A program made the position numbers and the translations under genes. Shown here piece by piece: positions 38,700-47,215 of a DNA stretch of 64,000 nt. This stretch comes from Solidesulfovibrio fructosivorans JJ] (GTDB lineage: Bacteria; Desulfobacterota; Desulfovibrionia; Desulfovibrionales; Desulfovibrionaceae): the NCBI RefSeq assembly GCF_000179555.1, contig NZ_AECZ01000010.1, forward strand, positions 1 through 64,000, given 5' to 3'. Under the pieces are notes generated by a model. That model ran no database searches, was not told where the DNA came from, and saw only the letters and a program-made list of their open reading frames with translations. Position 1 is the first letter of the stretch. Each line of letters opens with the position of its first letter.

Positions 38700-41273
38700 T
38701 TAATTCTGGTTCATCAAACCGGCCGGGAAGCCCGCCCCGCCCGCTTCGAAGGCCACGGAGGCCTTGGTCAGGACGTAGCGTCCGCGCACCAGCCCCGGAC
38801 AGACGGCCTCGACCAGCCGCAACGGGCTCACGTAGGCTTCTGCGAAAAGACAGGTGATGCGCACCGTATTTCCGGGCTCTTCCAGGGCGACGCCCGTGAC
38901 GAGGGGCCGGGCGTCGATGGAGCGCGGGCCCTTTTTCGATTCCCAGGTCACGGGAAAGCTGTCAGCCGCCGCGAATGCGCCCCAACACTCCAGGCAGTCC
39001 TTGGCGTTGGCGGCGGGAATGACAAGTTCGAAAGTCTCCTCGATGGGCTGGGGCACCTTGCGACCAGGGGGGAGTTCTTCCACGGCCACCATGGCGAGGC
39101 CCTCGGGGAGATTGGGGTTGAGTCTGGCCGGGATGTCCCCGGGGGCAACCGGCTCACGCAAGAAAAGGCCCATCCATTCGGCCGTACTCGCCACACCCAC
39201 CGGTAGGGCCCGGCCGAAGGACATCTGGGGCAGCGGATGGTAGCCGGCGGAAAAACTGGGCTTGAGCCCGGCCCGGCGCAAGGCGCGCTCAAAAAGGCGC
39301 GTGAGCTCCAGTTGGCTCAGGTAGACGGCGCTGCCGGTTTTTTCAAACCACAGGCGCACGTGCACGGCCTTTCGGGTCAAGTCTTCCCTGGGCGGAGCCG
39401 GAGGCGCGGCCACAGCCTCGTGCTCGCGTTCGGGGCGGTTGCAGCGCGGACGGATCACCGCCTCTCCGGCGGCGCGCAGGTCGCTTTTGCGGCCCTCGAA
39501 GTCGCACACGCCGCAGCCCGAACATTCGCCGTAGCGGCAATCGGTCGTGATGCGCCCGGCCAGGGCCTTTTGGCGCTCCCGGCGCAAAAAGCCCGGGGTG
39601 ACGCCGCAGGACAGATGATCCCAGGGAAGCGGCGCATCCGGGTTGCGCGCGTCAAGCCATTTGGCCGGGTCAAGCCCGGCTTCTTCGAACACCCGAAGCC
39701 AGGGAGCCAGATCGAAACGGTCGACCCAGGAGCAAAAAAGCGCGCCCTGGTGGTAGGCGGCCTCGACCAGCGGCGCGAGCTCCCGACCGGCCCGGGAAAA
39801 AACGCCCTCGAGAAAACTCATCTCCGGCTCGTGCCAGCGTAGCGTCAGTCGCCGGTCCGTGGCGAAAAGATCGCGCAGATAGCCCACCCGCGCCCTGGTC
39901 TGTTCCAGGCTGATCTGCGCTTCCCACTGAAACGGCGTGTGAGGCTTGGGCACGAAGGGTGAGATGGCGGCCGTGACCTGCAAGCGCTTGGTCCCGGGCG
40001 GGGCCTGGGCGAGGACCTTTTTGGCCAGTTCGTAAATGCCCCGCACGTCCTCCTCGGTCTCGGTCGGCAGGCCGATCATGAAGTAGAGCTTGACCTGCTG
40101 CCAGCCGTGGCGAAAAAGCTTGGCCACGTGGGCGAGGATGTCCTCCTCGGTGATGCCCTTGTTGATGACGTCGCGCAGGCGCTGGGTGGCGGCTTCCGGG
40201 GCCACGGTCGCGCCGGTGCGGCGGATGCCGGCCATCATGTCGAGGATGGAGTCGGAGAGCGTGCCGGCCCGAAGCGACGGCAGGGACACGGCGATCTGGT
40301 CCCGGCGGCAGCGGTCGATGCTGTGGGCGAAAAGGCTCTCCAGGGCGGAGAAATCGCCGGTGGAAAGGGAAAGAAAGGACAGCTCCTCGTAGCCGGTGCG
40401 CGACAGTCCCTCAGCCACCAGTTTCTCGAGCTCCGGCAGGCTGCGCTCACGCACCGGCCGGTAGATCATGCCGGCATGGCAAAAGCGGCAGCCGCGCGTG
40501 CAGCCCCGGGCGATCTCCACGGCCAGGCGGTCGTGCACGGCCTGGGCAAAGGGCACGACCTGGCAGGTGGGAAAGGGAGCCGTGTCGAGATCGGCCACAA
40601 TGGCCTTGGTCACGCGCTCGTAGCCCGGCACCAGCGGTACCGGCGCGCCGTCCGGGCCGATATCGAAAAAGGACGGCACATAGACGCCCGGGATACCGGT
40701 CAGGCGCAGGAGCAGGTCGCGCCTGGAGACGCCCCCCTCCTCCCTGGCCGTGGCCACGGCGTCCAAAATGGCGGGCAAGGCCTCTTCGCCGTCGCCGATG
40801 ACCATGAGGTCGAAAAACGGGGCCACGGGCTCGGCATTGAAGGCGCAGCCGCCGCCGGCGATAACGAGCGGCCCGTCATCGCCCCGGTCGGCGGCGCGAA
40901 AAGGGATACCGGCCAGATCCAGCATGTACAGCACGTTGGTGTAGCACAGCTCGTGGGTGAGGTGGAACGCCACCACGTCGCAGGCGGCCAGCGGCGTATC
41001 GGACTCCAGGGTGCAAAGCGGCGCGCCCTGGTCACGCAACAACGCGGCGGCCTCGTCGGCCGGGGTGAAGACGCGCTCGGCGGCAAGGCCAGCAACACGG
41101 TTGACGGTCTCGTAAAGGATGCGCCCGCCCACATAGGACATGCCGACTTCATAGAGGTCCGGGAAGGCCAGGGCGACCCGGGCGCGCACCGAAGCGGCGT
41201 CCTTGGCCGTGCGGCCCCATTCCGCGCCGAGATACTGGGTGGGCTTTTGCAGCCAGGGAGCGAATTCGCGCAT
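38700..41273 (-). CDS. B12-binding radical SAM protein fused to DUF2344 (TIGR03960/TIGR03936 type)
   Basis: 857-residue fusion. The N-terminal cobalamin-binding-like region (VALAFPDLYEVGMSYVGGRILYE onward in pieces) precedes a radical SAM core with the cluster motif CTRGCRFC near residue 260. A cysteine-rich stretch (CRYGECSGCGVC) follows near 585. The last 230 residues are the DUF2344 domain (VRLWFEKTGSAVYLSQLEL). This architecture is widespread in clostridia and deltaproteobacteria and often sits by ribosomal or RNase E/G genes; its reaction is unknown. The ATG lies only 16 bp from a type A palindrome with no clear ribosome-binding site, which is unusual. Confidence 0.9.
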   Translation of the reverse strand: MREFAPWLQKPTQYLGAEWGRTAKDAASVRARVALAFPDLYEVGMSYVGGRILYETVNRVAGLAAERVFTPADEAAALLRDQGAPLCTLESDTPLAACDVVAFHLTHELCYTNVLYMLDLAGIPFRAADRGDDGPLVIAGGGCAFNAEPVAPFFDLMVIGDGEEALPAILDAVATAREEGGVSRRDLLLRLTGIPGVYVPSFFDIGPDGAPVPLVPGYERVTKAIVADLDTAPFPTCQVVPFAQAVHDRLAVEIARGCTRGCRFCHAGMIYRPVRERSLPELEKLVAEGLSRTGYEELSFLSLSTGDFSALESLFAHSIDRCRRDQIAVSLPSLRAGTLSDSILDMMAGIRRTGATVAPEAATQRLRDVINKGITEEDILAHVAKLFRHGWQQVKLYFMIGLPTETEEDVRGIYELAKKVLAQAPPGTKRLQVTAAISPFVPKPHTPFQWEAQISLEQTRARVGYLRDLFATDRRLTLRWHEPEMSFLEGVFSRAGRELAPLVEAAYHQGALFCSWVDRFDLAPWLRVFEEAGLDPAKWLDARNPDAPLPWDHLSCGVTPGFLRRERQKALAGRITTDCRYGECSGCGVCDFEGRKSDLRAAGEAVIRPRCNRPEREHEAVAAPPAPPREDLTRKAVHVRLWFEKTGSAVYLSQLELTRLFERALRRAGLKPSFSAGYHPLPQMSFGRALPVGVASTAEWMGLFLREPVAPGDIPARLNPNLPEGLAMVAVEELPPGRKVPQPIEETFELVIPAANAKDCLECWGAFAAADSFPVTWESKKGPRSIDARPLVTGVALEEPGNTVRITCLFAEAYVSPLRLVEAVCPGLVRGRYVLTKASVAFEAGGAGFPAGLMNQN

Positions 41274-41289
41274 GTGTTTAAAAGAAAAT

Positions 41290-41331
41290 GCGAGAGGGGA
41301 AACCCTTTTGCAAAGGGTTCTCCCCTCTCGC
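41290..41331. repeat. Type A intergenic palindrome (copy 5)
   Basis: Arms starting GCGAGAGGGGA and ending TCCCCTCTCGC with a CCCTTTTG/CAAAGGG core, nearly perfect over 21 bp with no loop. It is in reverse orientation (CTCTCCCTTTCCTAAACTTTTT follows on the right). It lies immediately upstream of the radical SAM gene. Confidence 0.85.
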
Positions 41332-41431
41332 GCTCTCCCTTTCCTAAACTTTTTAATTGTTGCGGGCGTACCGGAACGCTGGGGAAGCCACGTTACGGAG
41401 AATGGTGTATCCCCCAGTATAGAAATAGGCC

Positions 41432-41779
41432 CTATTTCTTTAGGATGCTGGAGAGATTACCCTTGCCGCCGCCCAGGTTGGACAGGGTTTTGAGGTCGCC
41501 GGGGGTGGACAGGGTGAGATTGCTCGTGGCTTCCAGATAGCGGGTCTTGAGCTCGTCGGGAAACTTCTTGAACTGATAGAGCACGTGGGTCAGCTCGATC
41601 TCGCCGCCGACCTCGGTTTCGAAGGGATAGCCGAAGGGCAACAGCAGCATCTGCACGCCCTGCTGGGAAGGGATGGTCTGAAGCAGGGCCACGTCGGTCA
41701 GCTTGCCGGCGGCCTCGTCCCATTTGCCGAGCACCGTTTCGCCGTTTATCAGCTTCACCAGGCGGATGTCATAAGCCAT
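41432..41779 (-). CDS. Small conserved protein, Sm-like fold suspected
   Basis: 115-residue cytoplasmic protein. The N-terminal 70 residues (DIRLVKLINGETVLGKW, LTDVALLQTIP, VQMLLLPFGYPF) have the strand pattern of an Sm/LSm-like beta barrel; the tail is helical and ends GGGKGNLSSILKK. Related small proteins are common in Desulfovibrio, without known function. GGAGATATC precedes the ATG at 41779. It lies 87 bp upstream of the end of gmd on the same strand and may be read through from it. The fold is an inference from pattern only. Confidence 0.65.
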   Translation of the reverse strand: MAYDIRLVKLINGETVLGKWDEAAGKLTDVALLQTIPSQQGVQMLLLPFGYPFETEVGGEIELTHVLYQFKKFPDELKTRYLEATSNLTLSTPGDLKTLSNLGGGKGNLSSILKK

Positions 41780-41865
41780 GTGATATCTCCTTGGGGAAAA
41801 TTGGCGGCGCAACGCGCCGACTGTATGAGCTAGACACGGGAGCGGGCCTGTCAAGGCCGACGCTG

Positions 41866-42957
41866 TCATTCATTATAGTCGAAAACGGCAAATCCCTGGC
41901 TTTTACAGAGCGCGTCCCGCTCTGCTTCGCGCAGGTCGCTGCGCACCATTTCGGACACCATCTGCTCGATGGTGATTTTTGGCTGCCAACCCAGGCGTTC
42001 CCGGGCCTTGGTGGGATCGCCGAGCAGCGTTTCCACCTCGGTCGGCCGGAAATAACGGGGATCGACGGCGATAAGGCATTTGCCCGTCTCGGCGTCGTAC
42101 CCCTTCTCGTCCGCGCCCTCGCCCTCGAAACGCAGGGAGATGCCGAGTTCGTCGGCGGTCATCATCACGAAGTCGCGCACCGAGGACTGCCGACCGGTGG
42201 CGATGACGAAATCGTCCGGAGCGTCCTGCTGGAGCATGAGCCACTGCATTTCCACGTAGTCCTTGGCATGGCCCCAGTCGCGAAGCGCGCTCATGTTGCC
42301 GAGGTACAGGCAGTCCTGCAGCCCCAGCTTGATGCGGGCCATGGCCCGGGTGATCTTGCGGGTGACGAAGGTCTCCCCGCGAAGCGGCGACTCGTGGTTA
42401 AAGAGGATGCCGTTGCAGGCGTACATGCCGTAGGCCTCGCGGTAGTTGACCGTGATCCAGTAGGCGTAGAGCTTGGCCACGGCATAGGGGCTTCGCGGAT
42501 AAAACGGCGTTTTCTCGGTCTGGGGCGTTTCCACCACCTTGCCGAAGAGTTCCGAGGTCGAGGCCTGGTAAAAACGGGTGTGCTTCTCGAGCCCCAGGAT
42601 GCGGATGGCCTCGAGCAGGCGCAAGGTTCCCAGGGCGTCCACATCGGCGGTGTATTCCGGCGACTCGAAGGAGACCTTGACGTGGCTCTGGGCGGCCAGG
42701 TTGTAGACCTCGTCCGGCCGGACCTCCTGCATGATGCGGATGAGGTTGGTGGAATCGGACAGGTCGCCGTAGTGCAACATCAGTCTGCGGCCGGTGTCGT
42801 GCGGGTCGCTGTAGAGATGGTCGATGCGCTGGGTGTTGAAAAGCGAGGACCGGCGCTTGATGCCATGCACCGCGTAGCCCTTTTGCAGCAGCAATTCGGC
42901 CAGATAGGCACCGTCCTGCCCGGTGATGCCGGTGATCAGCGCGACTTTGTTCTTCAT
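41866..42957 (-). CDS. gmd: GDP-mannose 4,6-dehydratase
   Basis: 363-residue extended short-chain dehydrogenase that converts GDP-D-mannose to GDP-4-keto-6-deoxy-D-mannose. The NADP-binding start [17 protein letters not shown], the catalytic STSELFG serine/threonine and YAVAK tyrosine-lysine pair, and [15 protein letters not shown] are hallmarks of Gmd. Length is normal. The ATG overlaps the stop of a second, shorter Gmd-like gene (ATGA). The product feeds fucose-, rhamnose-, colitose- or perosamine-type sugars; no reductase or aminotransferase for the next step is seen nearby. Confidence 0.95.
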   Translation of the reverse strand: MKNKVALITGITGQDGAYLAELLLQKGYAVHGIKRRSSLFNTQRIDHLYSDPHDTGRRLMLHYGDLSDSTNLIRIMQEVRPDEVYNLAAQSHVKVSFESPEYTADVDALGTLRLLEAIRILGLEKHTRFYQASTSELFGKVVETPQTEKTPFYPRSPYAVAKLYAYWITVNYREAYGMYACNGILFNHESPLRGETFVTRKITRAMARIKLGLQDCLYLGNMSALRDWGHAKDYVEMQWLMLQQDAPDDFVIATGRQSSVRDFVMMTADELGISLRFEGEGADEKGYDAETGKCLIAVDPRYFRPTEVETLLGDPTKARERLGWQPKITIEQMVSEMVRSDLREAERDALCKSQGFAVFDYNE

Positions 42958-43934
42958 GGAACGGTCTTCTCCGGTTGTGGTTGTCCCATTTCGTGGGCGA
43001 CCATGGCCCGGGCCACGTCGGCGGGACTGAGCGTCGCCCGCCAGCCCAGGCGCTGCGCCGCCTTGGACGGATTGGCCCGGCTTACGGCAATGTCCGATGG
43101 ACGAAAAAGGGAAGGATCCACGTCGACGTGGTCGCGCCAGTCAAGCCCGACGGCGTCGAAGGCGTGGGCGGTAAAATCCCGCAAGGTGATGGTTTGGCCG
43201 GTGGCGATGACGTAATCCTCGGGCGTGTCCCGCTGGAGCATGCGCCACATGGCCTCCACGTACTGCGGCGCGTAGCCCCAGTCCCGGGCCACATCGATGT
43301 TGCCCAGGCGCAGGCGTTCCCCGGAGCCTTGCGCGATGCGGCAGGCGGCGGAAACGATCTTGCGGGTGACGAAACGCGGGGGCCGCAGCGGCGACTCGTG
43401 ATTGAACAGGATGCCGTTGCAAGCGAAAAGCTTGTAGGCCTCGCGGTAGTTGGCCACCTCGAAGTGGGCCGCCGCTTTGGCCACGGCATAGGGGCTTCGT
43501 GGGGCGAAGGGGGTTTCCTCGGTGGCCGGCTCGCCCCCGGTATCGCCGAAGCAGTCGCTCGACGAGGCGTTGTAGAGCCTGACCGGCGCGTCGAGAAACC
43601 GCACCGCCTCGAGCAGGTTGAGGGTGCCGAGGCTGATGGAGTGGAAGGTTTCCACGGGCTGCTCGAAGGAGAGCCCGACCGAGGATTGGCCGGCCAGGTG
43701 ATAGATCTCGTCCGGCACGACCTTGGTCAGCACGGTCAGCACGCTACGAAAATCGGTGAGCGTCACGGAAAAAAGCGCCACCTGGTCGCGCACGCCGAGG
43801 GCGGCCAGATTACGAAACGAGGTCATTTGGGCGTCGCGGGACGTCCCGGTCACCTGATAGCCTTTGTCCAGCAGCAACCGGGCAAGATAGGCCCCGTCCT
43901 GGCCGGAGACTCCGAAAATGAGCGCTTTTTTCAT
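42954..43934 (-). CDS. Second GDP-mannose 4,6-dehydratase-like protein
   Basis: 326-residue paralogue of the adjacent Gmd: [59 protein letters not shown] and [17 protein letters not shown] are all conserved. It lacks about 35 residues of the standard enzyme. It could be a dehydratase for the same sugar, a partner subunit, or a reductase for the 4-keto product (Rmd), although the Gmd-specific NHESPLR motif favours a dehydratase-like role. The genes overlap by 4 bp and are co-translated. Confidence 0.87.
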   Translation of the reverse strand: MKKALIFGVSGQDGAYLARLLLDKGYQVTGTSRDAQMTSFRNLAALGVRDQVALFSVTLTDFRSVLTVLTKVVPDEIYHLAGQSSVGLSFEQPVETFHSISLGTLNLLEAVRFLDAPVRLYNASSSDCFGDTGGEPATEETPFAPRSPYAVAKAAAHFEVANYREAYKLFACNGILFNHESPLRPPRFVTRKIVSAACRIAQGSGERLRLGNIDVARDWGYAPQYVEAMWRMLQRDTPEDYVIATGQTITLRDFTAHAFDAVGLDWRDHVDVDPSLFRPSDIAVSRANPSKAAQRLGWRATLSPADVARAMVAHEMGQPQPEKTVP

Positions 43935-43994
43935 GTGGATGGCATCCGAACGGCCCCTGGAAAATCATAAGGCCATCGTAAGGAAGCAATAAGG

Positions 43995-44489
43995 CTAGTT
44001 GTTTCCCGGCCCGGCGTCAACCGGCCCGTCCGTCTCGCCGCCCTCTCCCGCGGCCTTGCGGCAGGCGGCGCAGACGCCGTCGATGCGCACCTCCACCCCC
44101 ACCACGTCCATGGCCATGCGCTCGCCCAGGGCGGCCACGTCCACAAGCGTCTCCGGGGCGGGCAGGCACTCCATGCGGCCGCAACGCACGCAGTAGGCAT
44201 GGCAGTGGGCCCGGCTGGAAAAACGCGGCCCCAGGCAATAGCGAAAGGCCCTGTCGCCGGAACTGTGGCGGAAGGCCAAGCCCTTTTCCACAAAGAGATC
44301 GAGAATGCGGTAGAGCGTGACCTTGTTGGCCCGGTGGCGCTCCCGCACCCGGGCCAGGATATCGGCCGCCGGCAGGGCCTGCCCTTCCCCGGACAGCACG
44401 TCGGCCACGCACAGGCGCAGGGGGGTGAGCTCGATGCCCGCCCGGGTCAGCATGGCCGCCGCCGACGTCTGGTTTCCCTCTCCCGCCAT
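43995..44489 (-). CDS. zur: Fur-family zinc repressor (Zur-like)
   Basis: 164-residue Fur-family regulator. A winged helix covers the first half (LTPLRLCVADVL, NKVTLYRILDLFVEKGLAF). The C-terminal dimer domain has HCHAYCVRCG and a late CAAC, forming the structural four-cysteine zinc site. Its place as the last gene of znuA-znuC-znuB makes zinc the likely effector. The ATG at 44489 follows the znuB stop by seven bases with AAAGG upstream; an in-frame GTG overlaps the znuB end. It would bind the palindromes at 47092-47153 when zinc is sufficient. Confidence 0.87.
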   Translation of the reverse strand: MAGEGNQTSAAAMLTRAGIELTPLRLCVADVLSGEGQALPAADILARVRERHRANKVTLYRILDLFVEKGLAFRHSSGDRAFRYCLGPRFSSRAHCHAYCVRCGRMECLPAPETLVDVAALGERMAMDVVGVEVRIDGVCAACRKAAGEGGETDGPVDAGPGNN

Positions 44490-44496
44490 GGCCTTT

Positions 44497-45315
44497 CTAT
44501 ACACCCTTCCGATGGGGCAGGAATCCCACGGCCAGGGTCAGGCAGAAGGTGGTCGCGGCCACGGCGATAATGGCCGCGCCGGAGGTCAGGTCGAAGCGAT
44601 AGGCAAGCATGAGTCCGGCCAGGCAAAAAAAGATGTTGAGCAGGGAGGCGACGACCATGGCCCGGCCCAGGGAGGCGACGCGGCGCATGGCCAGACTCGG
44701 GGCCACGGATAAAAGCGCGATGATCAGGATCAGGCCGGCCACGCGGATGAGAAGCACCACCGTCACGGCGGCGAGCCCGGTGAGCAGATAGTGCAGGAAC
44801 CTGACCGGCGCGCCGCGAACGGCCGCGAACTCCCGGTCGAAGGCCATGGCCACGAACCCGTTGTAATGCCGCAGCGTCAGCCCGACCAGGACCACGGCCA
44901 AGCCGACCAGGGCATAAAGGTCGGAGACCGGCACGGTGATGATGCTGCCGAAAAGATAGCTCATGAGGTCGGGCTTGTAGCCCGGGGTCAGGTCGAGCAG
45001 GATGATGCCGAAGGCCATGCCGGCCGCCCAGAGCACGCCGATGACCGTGTCCGTATCCTCGAGACGCCGCAGCGTCACGGCGGCCATGAGCAGGGCCGCG
45101 GCCACGGTGAAGGCCACGGTAACGGGCAGCACGGGCAAGGCCAGGAAATAGGCCAGCCCCACCCCGCCGTAGGCGGCATGGGCCGCGCCGCCGGCCAGAA
45201 AGACCATGCGGTTGGCCACGATCAACGTGCCCATCACGCCGCAGCAGACGGCGGCCAGAAGGGCGGCAATAAGCGCGTGCTGCAAAAACGGCAAGGTCAG
45301 GAAATCCGCGATCAT
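44497..45315 (-). CDS. znuB: Zinc ABC transporter permease
   Basis: 272-residue integral membrane permease of the ABC-3 family with about eight hydrophobic helices. GGAAHAAYGGVGLAYFL is the conserved segment of ZnuB/TroC/MntB permeases, and LSYLFGSI-like DLMSYLFGS is also typical. It forms the channel through which ZnuA-delivered zinc is imported. The ATG overlaps the stop of znuC (ATGA), with GGAG six bases upstream. Confidence 0.93.
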   Translation of the reverse strand: MIADFLTLPFLQHALIAALLAAVCCGVMGTLIVANRMVFLAGGAAHAAYGGVGLAYFLALPVLPVTVAFTVAAALLMAAVTLRRLEDTDTVIGVLWAAGMAFGIILLDLTPGYKPDLMSYLFGSIITVPVSDLYALVGLAVVLVGLTLRHYNGFVAMAFDREFAAVRGAPVRFLHYLLTGLAAVTVVLLIRVAGLILIIALLSVAPSLAMRRVASLGRAMVVASLLNIFFCLAGLMLAYRFDLTSGAAIIAVAATTFCLTLAVGFLPHRKGV

Positions 45316-46103
45316 CGCGTCTCCAGGGAGGTAAGGCCGGCCAGTTCGGGCGTGATGCGGCGTAAATAGGCGTCCAGGGGACAGGTGTGGCTGTGGACGC
45401 CGTAGAGCAGGTCCACCATCTCCTGGGTGAGCTTCGGTTGCGGGGCGTAGAGCACCCGGGCGTTGACGCAGGCCACGGCCGTGACCCCGGCGGCCAGGAT
45501 GCTGAGATCGTGGCTGACGACCAGGGAGGTCACGCCCTGGCCGATGCGCGACAGCACCTCATAAAGGCAGAACTTGCCTTGGGGGTCGATATTGGCCGTG
45601 GGCTCGTCGAGGATGAGCAGGTCCGGATCGGATACCAGGGCCCGGGCAATGAGCGTACGCTGTTTCTGGCCACCGGAAAGCTCGCAAAAGCGCTTGTCGG
45701 CCAAAGGCAGCATTTCCACGCGGGTAAGCGCGGCATCGGCCCGTCGCATTTCGTCACGACTGAACCGAAAGCCGAACCTGCCCGAGGCAAGCAGGCCCAT
45801 CAGCGCCACCTCGCGCACGCGTATGGGCAGGTCCTTGCGCTCGGCCACGCCTTCCAGGCGCTGGGGCACGTAGCCGATACGGGCGCTTTGGCGTCCCGGC
45901 TCCCGGCCGAAAACGCGGATGGTGCCGGAAGTTGGCTGCAGGATGCCGAGGATGAGCTTTAAAAGCGTGGTCTTGCCGCCGCCGTTGGGGCCGAGCACGG
46001 CCAGCCGGTCACCAGGGGCAACGGCCAGGCTGACCCCCGAAAGGGCCGCCTGACCGTTGTAGGCAAACGTCAAGTCGCGGATGTCGACGACGGGTTCGGT
46101 CAC
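45312..46103 (-). CDS. znuC: Zinc ABC transporter ATP-binding protein
   Basis: 263-residue ABC ATPase. Walker A GPNGGGKTT, Q-loop YVPQRL, signature LSGGQKQR, Walker B LLILDEPTANID and H-loop VSHDLS are all present. The C-terminal VHSHTCPLDAYL segment carries histidines and a cysteine, as in many metal-type ABC ATPases. It starts within the znuA stop codon and overlaps znuB, so the three transporter genes are tightly coupled. Confidence 0.94.
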   Translation of the reverse strand: MTEPVVDIRDLTFAYNGQAALSGVSLAVAPGDRLAVLGPNGGGKTTLLKLILGILQPTSGTIRVFGREPGRQSARIGYVPQRLEGVAERKDLPIRVREVALMGLLASGRFGFRFSRDEMRRADAALTRVEMLPLADKRFCELSGGQKQRTLIARALVSDPDLLILDEPTANIDPQGKFCLYEVLSRIGQGVTSLVVSHDLSILAAGVTAVACVNARVLYAPQPKLTQEMVDLLYGVHSHTCPLDAYLRRITPELAGLTSLETR

Positions 46104-47053
46104 TTGGCCTCCGTCGGACCGGCCATGCCCTGGCGTATGGCAGCTGCCGCCTTGGTCAGGTTGTCCGACCAGTCGGCGGCCAGGGGATCGAGGGTGACCA
46201 CGGTCCCGCCGATGGCCTGCGCGACGGTTTCGGCCTGCTTGGCGCTCATTTCGGGCTGCACGAAAATCACTTTGACGTTATCCTTTTTGGCTTCCTTGAC
46301 CAGCCCGGCCAGGGCCCGGGGGCCGGGTTCGCGGCCGAGCTGCTCGATGGGCTCCTGGGTCAGACCATAATCCCGGGCAAAATAGCCCCAGGAAGGGTGG
46401 AAGACCATGAAAACATGTTCCCCGGGGGGCAGACCGGCAAACTCTTTTTTTATCGCGGCGTCAAGGGCGTCGCACGAAGCGGCGAAGCGTTCGTAGCCGG
46501 CCCGGTAGTCGGCCGCGCCGGCGGGATCGGCGGCAATCAGGCCGTCGCGCATGTTGGCCCCGATTCTCTTGGCCAGCTTCGGGGACAACCAGATATGGGG
46601 ATCGGGCTCTCCCGCGTGGTGGTGATGACCGTGGGCCTCGGCGTGGCCAACCTTGTCGTGGTCCTGGCCTTCCCCCGCGTGCTCGTGTTCGTGTTCCTCA
46701 CCCTCGTGCTCATGGGCGACCATGGGCATCTTTTTGATGCCCGCGTCGGTATGCACGATGACCATCTTCGGGCTGGCGGCCTTGAACCGGGGCAGCCAGG
46801 CGTTCTCGAAGTCCATGCCGATGCCGAAATAGGCGGCCGCCTTGCCGAGTTCGGCCAGTTGGCGTGGTTTGGGCTCATAGGTGTGGGCGTCGGTCCCGGC
46901 CGGGACCATGACCAGGGCGTCGGCCCGATCTCCGGCGATCTGTTTGAGGAAATAGGCCTGGGGCGCGATGCTGACGGCGACCAGCATTTTGGCCTGGGCC
47001 GGTACCGCGGCCGCGAAAAGCAGTCCCGCCAGCAACAACATGATGCGTTTCAT
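46100..47053 (-). CDS. znuA: Zinc-binding periplasmic lipoprotein/solute-binding protein ZnuA
   Basis: 317-residue cluster A-I solute-binding protein that captures Zn2+ in the periplasm. The signal peptide ends near AQA (about 21). Metal-ligand segments are GTDAHTYEP, DPHIWLSP and HPSWGYFARDYGL. A loop of about 35 residues (about 112-148) is extremely rich in His, Glu and Asp, typical of zinc rather than manganese binders. AAGGAG precedes the ATG at 47053. Two GTTGCAT-type palindromes lie upstream. Confidence 0.94.
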   Translation of the reverse strand: MKRIMLLLAGLLFAAAVPAQAKMLVAVSIAPQAYFLKQIAGDRADALVMVPAGTDAHTYEPKPRQLAELGKAAAYFGIGMDFENAWLPRFKAASPKMVIVHTDAGIKKMPMVAHEHEGEEHEHEHAGEGQDHDKVGHAEAHGHHHHAGEPDPHIWLSPKLAKRIGANMRDGLIAADPAGAADYRAGYERFAASCDALDAAIKKEFAGLPPGEHVFMVFHPSWGYFARDYGLTQEPIEQLGREPGPRALAGLVKEAKKDNVKVIFVQPEMSAKQAETVAQAIGGTVVTLDPLAADWSDNLTKAAAAIRQGMAGPTEAK

Positions 47054-47091
47054 GAAAGCTCCTTTTCCCTGCGCGGGCAGGGCAGAAGCAG

Positions 47092-47108
47092 ATGCAACAG
47101 AGTTGCAT
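47092..47108. promoter_or_regulatory. Zur operator, perfect palindrome
   Basis: ATGCAAC-AGA-GTTGCAT, a perfect 7-3-7 palindrome 39-55 bp upstream of znuA. It covers the place where the -10 box would lie relative to a minus-strand TTGACT (47114-47119). The zur-like gene at the end of the operon is the obvious regulator. Confidence 0.75.
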
Positions 47109-47136
47109 GGCAAAGTCAAGCCACAAAGCGCCGCAA

Positions 47137-47153
47137 AAGCAATAAAGTTGCAT
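47137..47153. promoter_or_regulatory. Second, weaker Zur-like site
   Basis: AAGCAAT-AAA-GTTGCAT shares a full right arm with the perfect site and five of seven bases in the left arm, 45 bp away centre to centre, on the promoter-distal side. Confidence 0.5.
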
Positions 47154-47215
47154 TTAGAGAAATTCATTGGGAAAGCAAGAGGATGCAGGAAATGGCGTTC
47201 CCTGGTCGTATCCCG

